Below, one piece after another: positions 1-9,013 of a DNA stretch of 64,000 bases. The stretch is from contig NZ_AUKI01000016.1 of NCBI RefSeq assembly GCF_000424665.1, positions 62,001 to 126,000 on the forward strand, given 5' to 3'. Origin of the DNA: Salinimicrobium terrae DSM 17865 (GTDB taxonomy: Bacteria; Bacteroidota; Bacteroidia; Flavobacteriales; Flavobacteriaceae). Each line of letters opens with the position of its first letter. The stretch's first letter is position 1. Below the pieces are notes generated by a model. That model had not been told where the DNA came from. It saw only the letters and a list, made by a program, of their open reading frames with translations, and ran no database searches. Both the position numbers and the translations under genes were made by a program.

Positions 1-125
1 CCGCAGCGGGTGCATTTATACTCCTTGATATGATCTGTAATATTTTGAGAAACCGTAAAACGGTGATCAAAAATGGCGCAAATCCAAGCCTTGGGAGAAA
101 ACAAAAGGGGCTTTTTATATTCCAT
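1..125 (-). CDS. Partial hypothetical protein with a CxxC motif, cut by the left window edge
   Basis: Reading leftwards from an ATG at position 125 there is an open frame of 41 full codons that runs off the window edge. The protein begins MEYKKPLLFSPKAW and the last visible residues are YKCTRCG, so a CxxC pair (perhaps half of a zinc ribbon) is present where the sequence stops. I recall similar short proteins of unknown function from flavobacteria, but this is memory and not a search result. The 69 bases between it and the next gene are AT-rich with no clear terminator. Function unknown. Confidence 0.5.
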   Translation of the reverse strand, partial: MEYKKPLLFSPKAWICAIFDHRFTVSQNITDHIKEYKCTRC

Positions 126-194
126 TGTTAGAGAATTTAAAAAAAGTTTCAAAACGGAAATTAATAAAACTTTCTTAAAAATCGACAAACAACG

Positions 195-968
195 TTAATT
201 ATTCGACGAAATACACAAATTTATAAATCGTTCTTTACTTTCAATGTAGGAAAGATGGCCACCCGGAAAGATAATAAACCTGCATTGACAGGCTTTTGCC
301 AAATGCTTTAGGTCGTGTATATTAACAAGAGTATCTTCTTGTCCTGCCACTATAACTTTATTTCCCGAATAACTTTTGAGAACTGAAGTTTTACTTGTAC
401 GAATTTTCATACCTTTTAAAGCAGCTGTAATTCCCTCTATTGGGAAAGTCATTGCATCTTTCTTTAATTTCTCTATTTCTTCAGCAAATTTCCTGGTGTT
501 GCTGGGTGAAAGCAGGTTGTTAATGGCCATGCTTACATAGGCCTGTTTGTTTTTTTGAACCAACTCGATTGATCGATCCCTTATTTCTTTCTTCTCTTCA
601 GAATCTGCCTGAGGAGTAGAATTGAGGAGCATAAGATCATTAATTATTTCAGGATGTTTTTCCAGAAGTGCAAGGCTCACATAACCTCCCATGGAATGAC
701 CAATGAAATTAGCCTTTTTCACACCTGTAGTTTTCAGGATTTCATAGACTACTTCAGCCATCAGTTCCATACTGTGTACTGCCCCAATACATTCCGACTT
801 TCCATGGCCCGGCAGGTCTATGGTGATAATTTTTCCGTAGCGGGAAAATTCCGGCAGGAACTCCTCCCAGATCTTTGAAGATTCCAGAAAACCGTGAAGC
901 AGGACCGTAGCCTCTCCTTCCCCAACAACCGAATAATAAATTTCTGCTTCCTTAAAGTCTAGAATCAT
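195..968 (-). CDS. Alpha/beta hydrolase
   Basis: The 257-residue protein has the alpha/beta-hydrolase layout: oxyanion-hole region LLHGF at about residues 23-27, nucleophile elbow GHSMGG at 90-95 (Ser92), an acid candidate Asp212 in AGQED, and the catalytic His238 in GGHLS. There is no signal peptide, so it should be cytoplasmic. Such proteins are typically small-molecule esterases or C-C hydrolases; the substrate cannot be told from sequence. It lies downstream of pepP on the same strand, 81 bp away, separated by a strong 19-bp inverted repeat. Confidence 0.85.
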   Translation of the reverse strand: MILDFKEAEIYYSVVGEGEATVLLHGFLESSKIWEEFLPEFSRYGKIITIDLPGHGKSECIGAVHSMELMAEVVYEILKTTGVKKANFIGHSMGGYVSLALLEKHPEIINDLMLLNSTPQADSEEKKEIRDRSIELVQKNKQAYVSMAINNLLSPSNTRKFAEEIEKLKKDAMTFPIEGITAALKGMKIRTSKTSVLKSYSGNKVIVAGQEDTLVNIHDLKHLAKACQCRFIIFPGGHLSYIESKERFINLCISSNN

Positions 969-984
969 TGGATTTTGAGTTAAA

Positions 985-1038
985 GGTTAGTGGTTATTAG
1001 TTAGGTTCCTGACTCCCTTTAACTAATAACCATTAACC
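985..1038. repeat. 19-bp inverted repeat between pepP and the hydrolase
   Basis: The arms 985-1003 (GGTTAGTGGTTATTAGTTA) and 1020-1038 are reverse complements except at one position, which would be a G-U pair in RNA. The loop is 16 bases. There is no T-tract on either strand directly after the stem, so it is not an ordinary terminator. It may be an mRNA-stabilising hairpin between two co-oriented genes or a copy of a dispersed intergenic repeat. Confidence 0.75.
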
Positions 1039-1049
1039 AATATCTGAAG

Positions 1050-2342
1050 TTAGCTGTTCATGATCTCCTCAATCTCATCGGCCTCTATCGGAATGTTGCC
1101 CATCAGATTAAAGGGTTCCCCTTTTTCCTGAATGACAACATCATCTTCTAACCGAATTCCGAAGCCTTCATCGGGAATGTAAATGCCCGGTTCTACGGTA
1201 AAGACCATATTGGCTTTCATTGGCTCATAAAGGAGACCGTAATCGTGCGTGTCCAGTCCAATATTGTGGGAAGTGCCGTGCATGAAGTATTTCTTATAGG
1301 CTGGCCAGTCTGGATCTTCATTTTGGACATCGGCTTTGTCAAGGAGACCGAGTCCAAGCAATTCCGAAGTCATTAGTTTCCCGACTTCCTTATGATATTC
1401 GGCCCAGTCGGCACTAGGCACAAGCAATTTTGTAGCGTCATTTTTTATTCTGTTCACTGCGTTGTAAACCTCTTTTTGGCGCTTTGTATATTTCCCTGAG
1501 ACGGGAATGGTTCGGGAAAGGTCACTTGCGTAATTAGCATATTCGGCACCGGTATCTAGAAGAATGAGCTCTCCTTCTTTACACTGCTGGTTGTTCTCAA
1601 TGTAGTGGAGCACATTGGCGTTATTTCCACTGGCGATAATAGGTGTATAAGCAAAACCTTTTGAGCGGTTTCTTATCATTTCATGCCAGTATTCGGCTTC
1701 AATTTCGTATTCCCAAACTCCCGGTTTGACAAATTTTAAAACTCTGCGGAAAGCTTTCTCAGTAATATCACATGCTTTTTGCATTAGATCCAGTTCGATA
1801 GGATCTTTTACAGAACGCAGGCGCTGCAGGATCGGATTACTCTTCGCTACACGATGAGCGGGAAATTGTTCCTTACACCATTTGATGAATCGGGCTTCCC
1901 GGGTTTCGGTCTCAACATTTGCACGGTAATGCTCATTTGTATTAAGGTAAACTGTGTCGCACTGAGTCATGACTTCAAAAAATACTTTTTCAAAATCCTT
2001 CAGCCAAAAGACATTTTTGATACCCGATACTTCCAAAGCTTTTTCTTTCGTCAATTTTTCACCTTCCCAAACGGCAATGTGATCGTTAGTTTCTGTGAGG
2101 AAGAGCATTTCTCTATGTTTTTCTGAAGGAGCATCGGGAAACAATACGAGTATGCTCTTATCCTGGTCTACTCCGCTAAGGTAGAAAAGATCACGTGCCT
2201 GCTGGAAAGGCATTGTGCTGTCGGCCCCGATTGGATAAATGTCATTGGAGTTAAACACCGCCAAACTGTTCGGCTGCATTTTTTCAGTAAAATTTTTCCT
2301 GTTTTTAATGAACAGTTTGCGGTCTATTTGATGATATTTCAT
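1050..2342 (-). CDS. pepP: Xaa-Pro aminopeptidase (aminopeptidase P, family M24)
   Basis: The 430-residue protein matches aminopeptidase P, which removes the N-terminal residue from peptides with proline in position 2. Residues 1-170 form the N-terminal AMP_N-type domain and 175-425 the pita-bread M24 domain. The five dinuclear-metal ligands are visible: Asp263 (LLDTGAEY), Asp274 (SDLSRT), His359 in HGTSHNIGLDTHD, Glu384 (VEPGIY) and Glu399 (RLEDD). Length is normal for the family. No signal peptide, so cytoplasmic peptide turnover. A minus-strand TAAATTTG box lies 22-30 bp upstream of the start. Confidence 0.95.
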   Translation of the reverse strand: MKYHQIDRKLFIKNRKNFTEKMQPNSLAVFNSNDIYPIGADSTMPFQQARDLFYLSGVDQDKSILVLFPDAPSEKHREMLFLTETNDHIAVWEGEKLTKEKALEVSGIKNVFWLKDFEKVFFEVMTQCDTVYLNTNEHYRANVETETREARFIKWCKEQFPAHRVAKSNPILQRLRSVKDPIELDLMQKACDITEKAFRRVLKFVKPGVWEYEIEAEYWHEMIRNRSKGFAYTPIIASGNNANVLHYIENNQQCKEGELILLDTGAEYANYASDLSRTIPVSGKYTKRQKEVYNAVNRIKNDATKLLVPSADWAEYHKEVGKLMTSELLGLGLLDKADVQNEDPDWPAYKKYFMHGTSHNIGLDTHDYGLLYEPMKANMVFTVEPGIYIPDEGFGIRLEDDVVIQEKGEPFNLMGNIPIEADEIEEIMNS

Positions 2343-2364
2343 GTTTGTTTTTTAGCGTGTGCAA

Positions 2365-2372
2365 CAAATTTA
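2365..2372 (-). promoter_or_regulatory. Candidate -7 box upstream of pepP
   Basis: On the minus strand this reads TAAATTTG, a match to the Bacteroidota -7 consensus TAnnTTTG, placed 22-30 bp before the pepP ATG. I see no TTTG at the expected -33 spacing, so support is partial. Confidence 0.4.
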
Positions 2373-2387
2373 AAAAATTAAAAGCGA

Positions 2388-2453
2388 GAAGCCTTGGGAA
2401 GGGCTAAGGAATAGTGGTTAATGATAAACTCGGGATAAGAAGAGCAAGGCTTC
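2388..2453. repeat. Inverted repeat in the pepP-sdhC intergenic region
   Basis: GAAGCCTTG (2388-2396) and CAAGGCTTC (2445-2453) are perfect reverse complements separated by 48 bases. This lies in the 406-bp divergent gap between pepP and sdhC, which otherwise holds only AT-rich promoter sequence (2343-2748). The role is unknown. Confidence 0.45.
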
Positions 2454-2687
2454 GTAACAATTCAAATTTATCCTTTTTTCTTTTGATCTGACAAGTTTGA
2501 ATTTCCCGATTTAATATAGTTCCTGGTTATCACTGCGAAACGGCTCATATTTTTCAGTACCACAGTAATTATCAAAGTGTAAAAGGGTGAATGTAAGTGT
2601 ATTATCACATTGATGTGAACTTTAAAAATAGAGTCTGTGCAGCTTCTTTAAATTTATTCTAAATAAAGACTAATTCAATAAGGTTTG

Positions 2688-2718
2688 TTTGCTAATGATG
2701 TGAAAGGGCGTATTTTTG
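2688..2718 (+). promoter_or_regulatory. Promoter of sdhCAB (Bacteroidota type)
   Basis: TTTG at 2688-2691 and TATTTTTG at 2711-2718 are separated by exactly 19 bases, matching the Bacteroidota consensus TTTG-N19-TAnnTTTG. Transcription would begin a few bases after 2718, giving a leader of about 25 nt before the sdhC ATG at 2749. Confidence 0.75.
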
Positions 2719-2748
2719 TTTTCATTTATTAAAACAATCATAAATTTT

Positions 2749-3549
2749 ATGGCAAAATCTGCGCTATTAAAGTCATCGCTTGCAAAGAAGTACTGGATGG
2801 CTTTCACCGGCCTGTTCCTTTGTTTATTCCTGGTTGGGCACCTGGCAGGTAACTTGCAGTTATTGGCCTCGGGAGAGGGGGCAAGAGATCAATTCAATGA
2901 GTACGCCTTGTTCATGACCTCAAATCCTGCAGTAAGAATATTGTCTATAGTTACTTTTGCGAGTATACTTTTCCATGTGATCGATGGGATCATTATTACA
3001 ATTAACAACAGGAAAGCGAGACCTAAAGGGTATGTGAGTTTTAAACCCTCCACAAACTCCAAATGGTCTTCAAGAAACATGGGTGTTTTGGGAACAATAA
3101 TCCTTGCATTTATTGTTATTCATTTGATTAACTTCTGGGGAGAAATGAAATTCGGGGAATGGGAAACGCGGGATGAAAGTAACATTGAAGCGGTTCATGT
3201 TATGGAAAATGGAGTAGCTGTTGTGGAAATGGAAGAGCAAGATCAAACCTCCAACCTTATATATACGACCGAGAGTGGGGCTGAAGTAAAAGACCTCTAC
3301 ACCATTACTATAAAAACTTTTCAAGATCCAGAATGGGGCCTTATCTGGGCAATTATTTACTTGATCGCGATGATCGCTATCGGGTTCCACTTGTACCATG
3401 GTTTTGGAAGCGGATTCCAGTCTCTGGGAATTAACCACCCCAAATACAACACTTTTGTGAGAAGAGTGGGAGTTGGTTTTGCCATTATTGTGCCGTTATT
3501 ATTTGCCATTATTCCGTTCTACATCTATTTTGTACTGGATAAAATTTAA
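2749..3549 (+). CDS. sdhC: Succinate dehydrogenase cytochrome b subunit
   Basis: This is the membrane anchor of complex II, which passes electrons from succinate to menaquinone. Five transmembrane segments are visible at about 17-33, 62-84, 112-130, 198-217 and 240-262, as in the single-subunit, di-haem b-type anchors; histidines inside or next to them (His31, His76, His125, His214, His217) are haem-ligand candidates. A hydrophilic, acidic loop of about 65 residues (131-195) between segments 3 and 4 is notable. The ATG at 2749 (MAKSALLKSS) is chosen over an upstream TTG at 2716 that overlaps the -7 box. sdhA follows after 3 bp. Confidence 0.93.
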   Translation: MAKSALLKSSLAKKYWMAFTGLFLCLFLVGHLAGNLQLLASGEGARDQFNEYALFMTSNPAVRILSIVTFASILFHVIDGIIITINNRKARPKGYVSFKPSTNSKWSSRNMGVLGTIILAFIVIHLINFWGEMKFGEWETRDESNIEAVHVMENGVAVVEMEEQDQTSNLIYTTESGAEVKDLYTITIKTFQDPEWGLIWAIIYLIAMIAIGFHLYHGFGSGFQSLGINHPKYNTFVRRVGVGFAIIVPLLFAIIPFYIYFVLDKI

Positions 3550-3552
3550 GCT

Positions 3553-5556
3553 ATGGGAGTATTAGATTCAAAAGTACCACAGGGGCCGCTGGCCGAAAAG
3601 TGGGTCAATCATAAAAATAAGATCAACCTGGTCAATCCTGCCAATAAGCGGAATATAGATGTTATTATTGTAGGGACAGGACTGGCCGGCGGAAGTGCTG
3701 CCGCTACTCTGGCAGAACTTGGGTATAACGTAAAAACATTTTGCTATCAGGATTCTCCCCGACGTGCGCACTCAATTGCCGCACAGGGAGGAATTAATGC
3801 CGCAAAAAACTATCAGGGAGACGGAGATTCAGATTTTCGTTTGTTCTATGATACGGTAAAAGGAGGGGACTACCGTTCGCGGGAATCCAATGTGTACCGC
3901 CTGGCAGAGGTTTCAGGAAATATTATAGACCAATGTGTTGCGCAGGGGGTGCCTTTTGCGCGTGAATATGGTGGTCTTCTTGACAACCGCTCCTTTGGAG
4001 GGGTGCTAGTTTCCAGAACTTTTTACGCAAAAGGTCAAACCGGACAGCAGTTGTTGTTAGGTTGTTATTCTGCCATGAACAGGCAGATCAACCGCGGAAA
4101 AATAAAATCCTACACCCGTCACGAAATGTTGGACGTAGTTCTTGTTGGAGGAAAAGCCCGCGGAATTATTGCCCGGGACCTTGTAACGGGAGAGATCGAA
4201 AGACACAGCGCACATGCTGTGGTGATCGCTTCAGGCGGATACGGAAATGTATTTTTCCTTTCCACCAATGCGATGGGAAGTAATGTTACTGCAGCCTGGA
4301 AAGTGCACAAAAAGGGAGCATATTTCGCAAATCCTTGTTTTACTCAGATCCACCCGACATGTATTCCGGTTTCGGGAGAGCATCAATCTAAATTGACGCT
4401 TATGTCTGAATCCCTTCGGAACGACGGTCGTATCTGGGTTCCAAAGAAACTGGAAGATGCCAAAGCAATCCGCGAAGGAAAACTGAAACCAACAGAACTG
4501 GCTGAAGAAGATAGAGATTATTACCTGGAAAGACGTTATCCTGCTTTTGGTAACCTTGTGCCGCGTGATGTGGCGTCAAGAGCCGCAAAAGAACGATGCG
4601 ACGCAGGTTTTGGAGTAAATAAGACAGGTGAGGCTGTTTACCTTGATTTTAGCGCTGCCTTTATGCGCTACGGAAGAGAGGCTGTTTCTACACAAAAAAT
4701 AGATAATGCTTCCGAAGAAGATATAAGAGAACTTGGAAAAGCAGTAGTTGAAGCCAAATATGGTAACCTATTCCAGATGTACGAGAAGATCGTGGACGAG
4801 AATCCATATGTAACTCCTATGAAGATTTACCCCGCTGTTCACTACACAATGGGAGGACTTTGGGTAGATTACAACCTTCAGACTACAGTCCCGGGACTTT
4901 ATGCTGCCGGGGAAGCCAACTTTTCAGATCACGGTGCAAACCGTCTTGGAGCTTCAGCACTTATGCAGGGACTGGCCGATGGATACTTCGTACTACCATA
5001 CACTATGGGAGATTATCTTGCGAACGATATTAGTACCGGAAAGATCCCAACCGATTCTCCTGAATTTGAAGAAGCCGAAAAGAACATCCGTGGACAATTA
5101 GAACGTTTTATAAACACTAAAGGAACAAAGTCTGTAGATTATTTCCACAAGCGTCTTGGAAAGATCATGTGGGACAAAGTCGGAATGTCACGAAATGCAA
5201 CCGGATTAAAAGAAGCTATTTCAGAAATAAAAGCATTGAGAGGAGAATTCTGGAAAGAGGTACGTGTTCCGGGAACTATAAACGAAATGAACCCCGAGCT
5301 TGAAAAAGCCGGTAGGGTCGCCGATTTCCTTGAACTCGGAGAATTATTTGCCAAAGATGCACTACATAGGGAAGAATCTTGTGGAGGCCATTTTAGAGAG
5401 GAATTTCAAACAGAAGAAGGGGAAGCTCTTCGTGACGATGAGAACTTTATGTACGTCGCTGCCTGGGAATATACAGGAGAGCCTGCAGATGCAGTTTTAC
5501 ATAAAGAAGAATTGAAATACGAGAATATCGAAGTTAAAACGCGTAGTTACAAATAA
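3553..5556 (+). CDS. sdhA: Succinate dehydrogenase flavoprotein subunit
   Basis: The 667-residue protein is the FAD-containing catalytic subunit that oxidises succinate to fumarate on the cytoplasmic face of the inner membrane. The dinucleotide-binding motif [11 protein letters not shown] lies at 40-50, and [11 protein letters not shown] at 70-80 carries His73, the residue expected to bind FAD covalently. The conserved capping and active-site segments ([20 protein letters not shown], and [11 protein letters not shown] in the FAD domain) are all present. Length fits the longer epsilonproteobacterial/Bacteroidota type. It sits 3 bp after sdhC; sdhB follows after a 78-bp gap with a repeat structure. 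Confidence 0.97.
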   Translation: MGVLDSKVPQGPLAEKWVNHKNKINLVNPANKRNIDVIIVGTGLAGGSAAATLAELGYNVKTFCYQDSPRRAHSIAAQGGINAAKNYQGDGDSDFRLFYDTVKGGDYRSRESNVYRLAEVSGNIIDQCVAQGVPFAREYGGLLDNRSFGGVLVSRTFYAKGQTGQQLLLGCYSAMNRQINRGKIKSYTRHEMLDVVLVGGKARGIIARDLVTGEIERHSAHAVVIASGGYGNVFFLSTNAMGSNVTAAWKVHKKGAYFANPCFTQIHPTCIPVSGEHQSKLTLMSESLRNDGRIWVPKKLEDAKAIREGKLKPTELAEEDRDYYLERRYPAFGNLVPRDVASRAAKERCDAGFGVNKTGEAVYLDFSAAFMRYGREAVSTQKIDNASEEDIRELGKAVVEAKYGNLFQMYEKIVDENPYVTPMKIYPAVHYTMGGLWVDYNLQTTVPGLYAAGEANFSDHGANRLGASALMQGLADGYFVLPYTMGDYLANDISTGKIPTDSPEFEEAEKNIRGQLERFINTKGTKSVDYFHKRLGKIMWDKVGMSRNATGLKEAISEIKALRGEFWKEVRVPGTINEMNPELEKAGRVADFLELGELFAKDALHREESCGGHFREEFQTEEGEALRDDENFMYVAAWEYTGEPADAVLHKEELKYENIEVKTRSYK

Positions 5557-5628
5557 TTTGAAAATTTGAAAATGAGGCAATTTGAATTAACTCATCATCA
5601 AATCTTCAAATCTTCAAATCTTCAAATT
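5557..5628. repeat. Imperfect dyad with a 3x 8-bp tandem repeat between sdhA and sdhB
   Basis: The left arm starts TTTGAAAATTTGAAAATGAG (5557-5576). The right arm from 5591 reads CTCATCATCAAA followed by three perfect tandem copies of TCTTCAAA (5603-5626). The arms are imperfect reverse complements and would fold into a long A/T-rich hairpin in the sdhCAB mRNA just upstream of the sdhB ATG. It may modulate sdhB translation or mRNA processing, or be a mobile repeat remnant. Confidence 0.65.
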
Positions 5629-5634
5629 AAAGAT

Positions 5635-6378
5635 ATGAATCTTACACTAAAAATATGGCGTCAAAAAGATGCCGCTTCTAAAGGAGGAATACAAACCTAC
5701 CCACTGGGAGGTATTGAGGCCGATATGTCGTTTCTTGAGATGCTTGATGTTTTAAATCAGGAATTGATAGACAAGGGAGAAGAGCCCGTGGTTTTTGACC
5801 ACGATTGCCGTGAAGGAATCTGCGGAACATGTAGCCTTCAGATTAATGGGGAGCCACACGGGCCGGACAGGGGGATTACTACCTGTCAGCTGCACATGAG
5901 AGCGTTTAAAGATGGAGACACCATTACTATTGAACCTTTCAGAGCAAAGGCATTTCCGGTGATTAAAGATCTTGTTGTTGACCGTACATCTTTTGAGAGG
6001 ATTCAGCAGGCAGGAGGTTATATTTCTGTGAACACTTCAGGAAATACCCAGGATGCAAATTCAATTCCTATTCCTAAAGACCAGGCAGATGCTGCTTTTT
6101 ACGCCGCTACCTGTATTGGATGCGGAGCCTGTGTCGCAGCCTGTAAGAATGCCAGCGCTATGTTATTCACTTCGGCTAAAGTTAGTCAGATGGCCCTATT
6201 GCCACAGGGAGAAGTTGAAGCCGATCGTCGCGTACTTGCGATGGTGGAGCAAATGGACAAGGAAGGTTTTGGAAACTGCACCAATACAGGTGCGTGCGAA
6301 ATTGAATGTCCTAAGGGAATTTCCCTTGAAAATATTGCCCGTATGAACCGGGAGTACATGAGAGCCAGTGTAAAATAA
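5635..6378 (+). CDS. sdhB: Succinate dehydrogenase iron-sulfur subunit
   Basis: Starting at ATG 5635 the protein is 247 residues and carries the electron relay of complex II. The 2Fe-2S ligands are Cys58, Cys63, Cys66 and Cys84. The 4Fe-4S/3Fe-4S region has Cys160, Cys163, Cys166, Cys170 and Cys215, Cys221, Cys225. An upstream in-frame TTG at 5566 would add 23 residues that are translated from the repeat between sdhA and sdhB, so I reject it. A strong terminator follows the stop codon, closing the sdhCAB operon. Confidence 0.96.
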   Translation: MNLTLKIWRQKDAASKGGIQTYPLGGIEADMSFLEMLDVLNQELIDKGEEPVVFDHDCREGICGTCSLQINGEPHGPDRGITTCQLHMRAFKDGDTITIEPFRAKAFPVIKDLVVDRTSFERIQQAGGYISVNTSGNTQDANSIPIPKDQADAAFYAATCIGCGACVAACKNASAMLFTSAKVSQMALLPQGEVEADRRVLAMVEQMDKEGFGNCTNTGACEIECPKGISLENIARMNREYMRASVK

Positions 6379-6404
6379 CATTTTTGACACCTCAAAATTC
6401 TGAA

Positions 6405-6436
6405 GATCCCGGACTTTGCAGTTCGGGATTTTTTTT
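6405..6436 (+). terminator. Rho-independent terminator after sdhB
   Basis: A 9-bp stem (ATCCCGGAC 6406-6414 with GTTCGGGAT 6421-6429, one G-U pair) and 6-base loop TTTGCA is followed by an uninterrupted T-tract to 6436. Confidence 0.85.
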
Positions 6437-6456
6437 GGAACTTATTGAAAAAACAA

Positions 6457-7614
6457 ATGGCAACCGTTAGTAATATATCTTCTAAACTTCCGAAGCACGA
6501 GACCAGTATATTTTCAGTCATGTCAAAAATGGCTTATGAACATGATGCTGTTAATCTTTCTCAGGGTTATCCAAATTTCGATACAGATAAGCGGCTCAAA
6601 GAGCTGGTTTATGAGGCTATGCTGGATGGATATAACCAATATGCACCTCTGGCCGGGATTGCACTGCTAAGGGAGCAGATCGTTAATAAGATCGAATCGC
6701 TGCACGGTAAAAAATATGATAAAAAAACCGAGATTACGGTGACAAACGGTGCCACCCAGGCTTTATACCTGGCCATTACTGCATTTGTCAATCCGGGAGA
6801 TGAGGTTATTGTTCTAAAACCGGCATACGATTCCTATGAGCCCGCAATTAAATTAAATGGAGGAATTCCGGTACTTGTACAGCTGGAAGGAGAAGAATAT
6901 AAGCTGAATTTTGATTCCATAAAGCAGAAGATAAGTTCAAAAACCCGAATGCTCATCATCAATACGCCTCACAATCCCAGCGGAAATGTGTTTAGTAATG
7001 CGGAAATGTTGCAGTTGGAGAAGTTACTCGAAGGAACAGATATCATATTGCTGAGCGATGAGGTTTACGAGCACATTACCTTTGATGAGGCTAAACATCA
7101 TAGTGCTTCCGCTTTTCCTAACCTCTCAAAAAGGGCAATTATTTGTGCTTCTTTTGGAAAGACTTTTCACAACACCGGCTGGAAAATGGGCTATTGTGTA
7201 GCTCCCGAAGAATTAATGGCCGAGATTTGGAAGGTAATGGAGGTTAATGTTTTTTGTGTTCATCATCCAACCCAAAGAGCTTTTGCAAAATATCTCGAAA
7301 CACCAAAGCATTACCTGGAGTTGGGTGAATTTTATCAGGAAAAGAGGGATACTTTCCTAAACCTGATCAAAGACACAGCCTTTAAAGCAATTCCTTCAAA
7401 AGGAACCTACTTCCAGTTACTGGATTATTCAGAGATAAGCAATGAGTCCGACGTGGAGTTCTCACGTAAGCTCATCAAGGAATTCGGGATTGCCAGTATT
7501 CCGGTTTCAGTGTTTAATAAGGATCAGGTAGACTACCGGCAGTTGCGATTCTGCTTCGCAAAGACCAATGAAACATTGGAAAAGGCTGCAGAGATCCTGA
7601 AAAAGATAAAATAG
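6457..7614 (+). CDS. PLP-dependent aminotransferase, methionine/glutamine-type (YbdL/kynurenine aminotransferase-like)
   Basis: The 385-residue protein is a class I/II fold-type I aminotransferase. Visible motifs are NGATQALYL (97-105, PLP phosphate region), INTPHNPSGNVF (168-179), LLSDEVYEH (198-206, with Asp201 and Tyr204) and SFGKTFHNTGWKMGY (232-246) with Lys235 as the Schiff-base lysine. The pattern resembles the E. coli YbdL / mammalian KYAT group, which uses methionine, glutamine or aromatic amino acids. A nitrilase-family omega-amidase lies 620 bp downstream, which fits glutamine transaminase activity. ATG 6457 is preferred to the TTG at 6445. Exact substrate is inferred. Confidence 0.85.
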   Translation: MATVSNISSKLPKHETSIFSVMSKMAYEHDAVNLSQGYPNFDTDKRLKELVYEAMLDGYNQYAPLAGIALLREQIVNKIESLHGKKYDKKTEITVTNGATQALYLAITAFVNPGDEVIVLKPAYDSYEPAIKLNGGIPVLVQLEGEEYKLNFDSIKQKISSKTRMLIINTPHNPSGNVFSNAEMLQLEKLLEGTDIILLSDEVYEHITFDEAKHHSASAFPNLSKRAIICASFGKTFHNTGWKMGYCVAPEELMAEIWKVMEVNVFCVHHPTQRAFAKYLETPKHYLELGEFYQEKRDTFLNLIKDTAFKAIPSKGTYFQLLDYSEISNESDVEFSRKLIKEFGIASIPVSVFNKDQVDYRQLRFCFAKTNETLEKAAEILKKIK

Positions 7615-7616
7615 GC

Positions 7617-8132
7617 TTACTCCTCCTCGTGTTTTCTGAGGCTGTCATTGATATATGCCCTAACAACTTCTGTAGTGACTCCAAAGATGACATGAGCAAT
7701 TAATTCATTGGCCTGGGTTTTAAAAGGTACTTTATCGGGACTTTTTTCAAGCCCCATGAGAGGCAAACTGGTTTCATGAGTAGAGGCCCAGGTAGTGGCT
7801 CCAAGTATTGCCCCATCAAAAATATTTACTTCATCCTTATCTCTTTTTCCGTATCCATAAATGGCGCCAACGGTGGCACCTAAAGGAAGATTGACAAGCT
7901 GCTCAACAATGGCTTCATTCTCAAGCTTAATTGGGGTACCTACTAATTTAGTAGAAAACTTATCCATTACCTTTATTTGTGCAGATCTCTGGTCGATCTT
8001 ACGTACCTCAAGAAATCGCTCAACACCTGCCTTGACAGCTGTACCTACAAGACCTGCTACAAACCCTGCAAGTATTCCACGGGAAGTACTGGAAGGAAAA
8101 GAATCTTTTTCTAAAAATGACTGTAAACTCAT
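7617..8132 (-). CDS. DUF1440/YagU-like membrane protein
   Basis: The 171-residue protein has glycine-rich hydrophobic segments near 19-34 (ILAGFVAGLVGTAVKAG) and around 85-95 and 105-115, then a C-terminal helix. The pattern resembles the DUF1440 (YagU) family of small inner-membrane proteins; in E. coli YagU has been linked to acid resistance, which is family knowledge and not visible here. It is convergent with the aminotransferase (2-bp gap) and divergent from the omega-amidase gene, so it interrupts an otherwise suggestive metabolic pair. Confidence 0.55.
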   Translation of the reverse strand: MSLQSFLEKDSFPSSTSRGILAGFVAGLVGTAVKAGVERFLEVRKIDQRSAQIKVMDKFSTKLVGTPIKLENEAIVEQLVNLPLGATVGAIYGYGKRDKDEVNIFDGAILGATTWASTHETSLPLMGLEKSPDKVPFKTQANELIAHVIFGVTTEVVRAYINDSLRKHEEE

Positions 8133-8233
8133 AACTTAATTTTTTCTCATTTAAAACTATTCAACTTCTCCCGCCAATGCAAGCATTTAACAAGCATTTA
8201 GCAGGGAAAAAGGGATTTTTCATACCTTTACGT

Positions 8234-9013
8234 ATGGCACAAATTCTAAACACCGCACTCCTTCAGGCAAACCTTGAATGGGAGAATATTGAACAGAACA
8301 AAGCACTTTTTGAAGAGAGGATAAAAGAACTTCCGCAGGAGACAGATTTAATTATTCTGCCTGAGATGTTCTCTACCGGATTTTCCATGAATGCGGAAAA
8401 TCTGGCTGAACCTCATAAAGGAGAAACTTTTCAATGGATGCAAAAAATGGCATTGGAAAAAGACGCAGCTGTGACAGGAAGTTTGATAATTTCTGAAAAT
8501 GGCAATTTTTATAACCGACTTTACTTCGTGCATCCGGACGGTACCTCTCAAAAATATGATAAACGTCACACCTTTACCCTGGCTAAAGAAAATGAGACCT
8601 ATGCTTCAGGAAAGGAGCGTCTTACTGTGGAATTCAAAGGGTGGAAGATTTGTCCCCTGGTGTGCTACGACCTGCGTTTTCCTGTCTGGGCACGTAATAC
8701 CGAAGATTATGACTTGCTTATTTATGTGGCTAACTGGCCGGCTGCCCGCGTAGCAGCATGGGATACACTTCTAAAGGCCCGGGCCATTGAAAATATGAGC
8801 TATTGTATAGGTTTGAATCGTGTGGGCCGGAATGGAAGCGATCTCAATTACGTAGGACATTCGGCAGTTTATGATTGTCTAGGAAAGCAGATCTCTTCCA
8901 ACCTGAAAGAAGAAGAATTCACCGAAATCGTAGAATTAAACAAGCGGCATCTAATTGACACCCGTTCTCAATTGAAGTTTTTACAGGACCGGGACCGGTT
9001 TACGGTACATTAA
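8234..9013 (+). CDS. Nitrilase-family omega-amidase (YafV/NIT2-like)
   Basis: The 259-residue protein has the nitrilase catalytic triad: Glu44 (ILPEMF), Lys110 (KYDKRHTF) and Cys144 (LVCYDLRFP). The spacing and the EMFSTGFSM and CYDLRFPVWARN segments match YafV/NIT2 omega-amidases, which hydrolyse alpha-ketoglutaramate or alpha-ketosuccinamate to the keto acid and ammonia. It would remove the product of a glutamine transaminase such as the one encoded just upstream. ATG 8234 gives the usual N-terminus; the in-frame ATG at 8177 would add 19 atypical residues. Its 3' end overlaps the convergent lipoprotein gene by 14 bp. Confidence 0.88.
   Translation: MAQILNTALLQANLEWENIEQNKALFEERIKELPQETDLIILPEMFSTGFSMNAENLAEPHKGETFQWMQKMALEKDAAVTGSLIISENGNFYNRLYFVHPDGTSQKYDKRHTFTLAKENETYASGKERLTVEFKGWKICPLVCYDLRFPVWARNTEDYDLLIYVANWPAARVAAWDTLLKARAIENMSYCIGLNRVGRNGSDLNYVGHSAVYDCLGKQISSNLKEEEFTEIVELNKRHLIDTRSQLKFLQDRDRFTVH

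Noticed and set aside
5603-5626. Start of a CRISPR-like array from the tandem TCTTCAAA repeat.
   Set aside because: Units are only 8 bp without spacers; it is a short tandem repeat inside a dyad.
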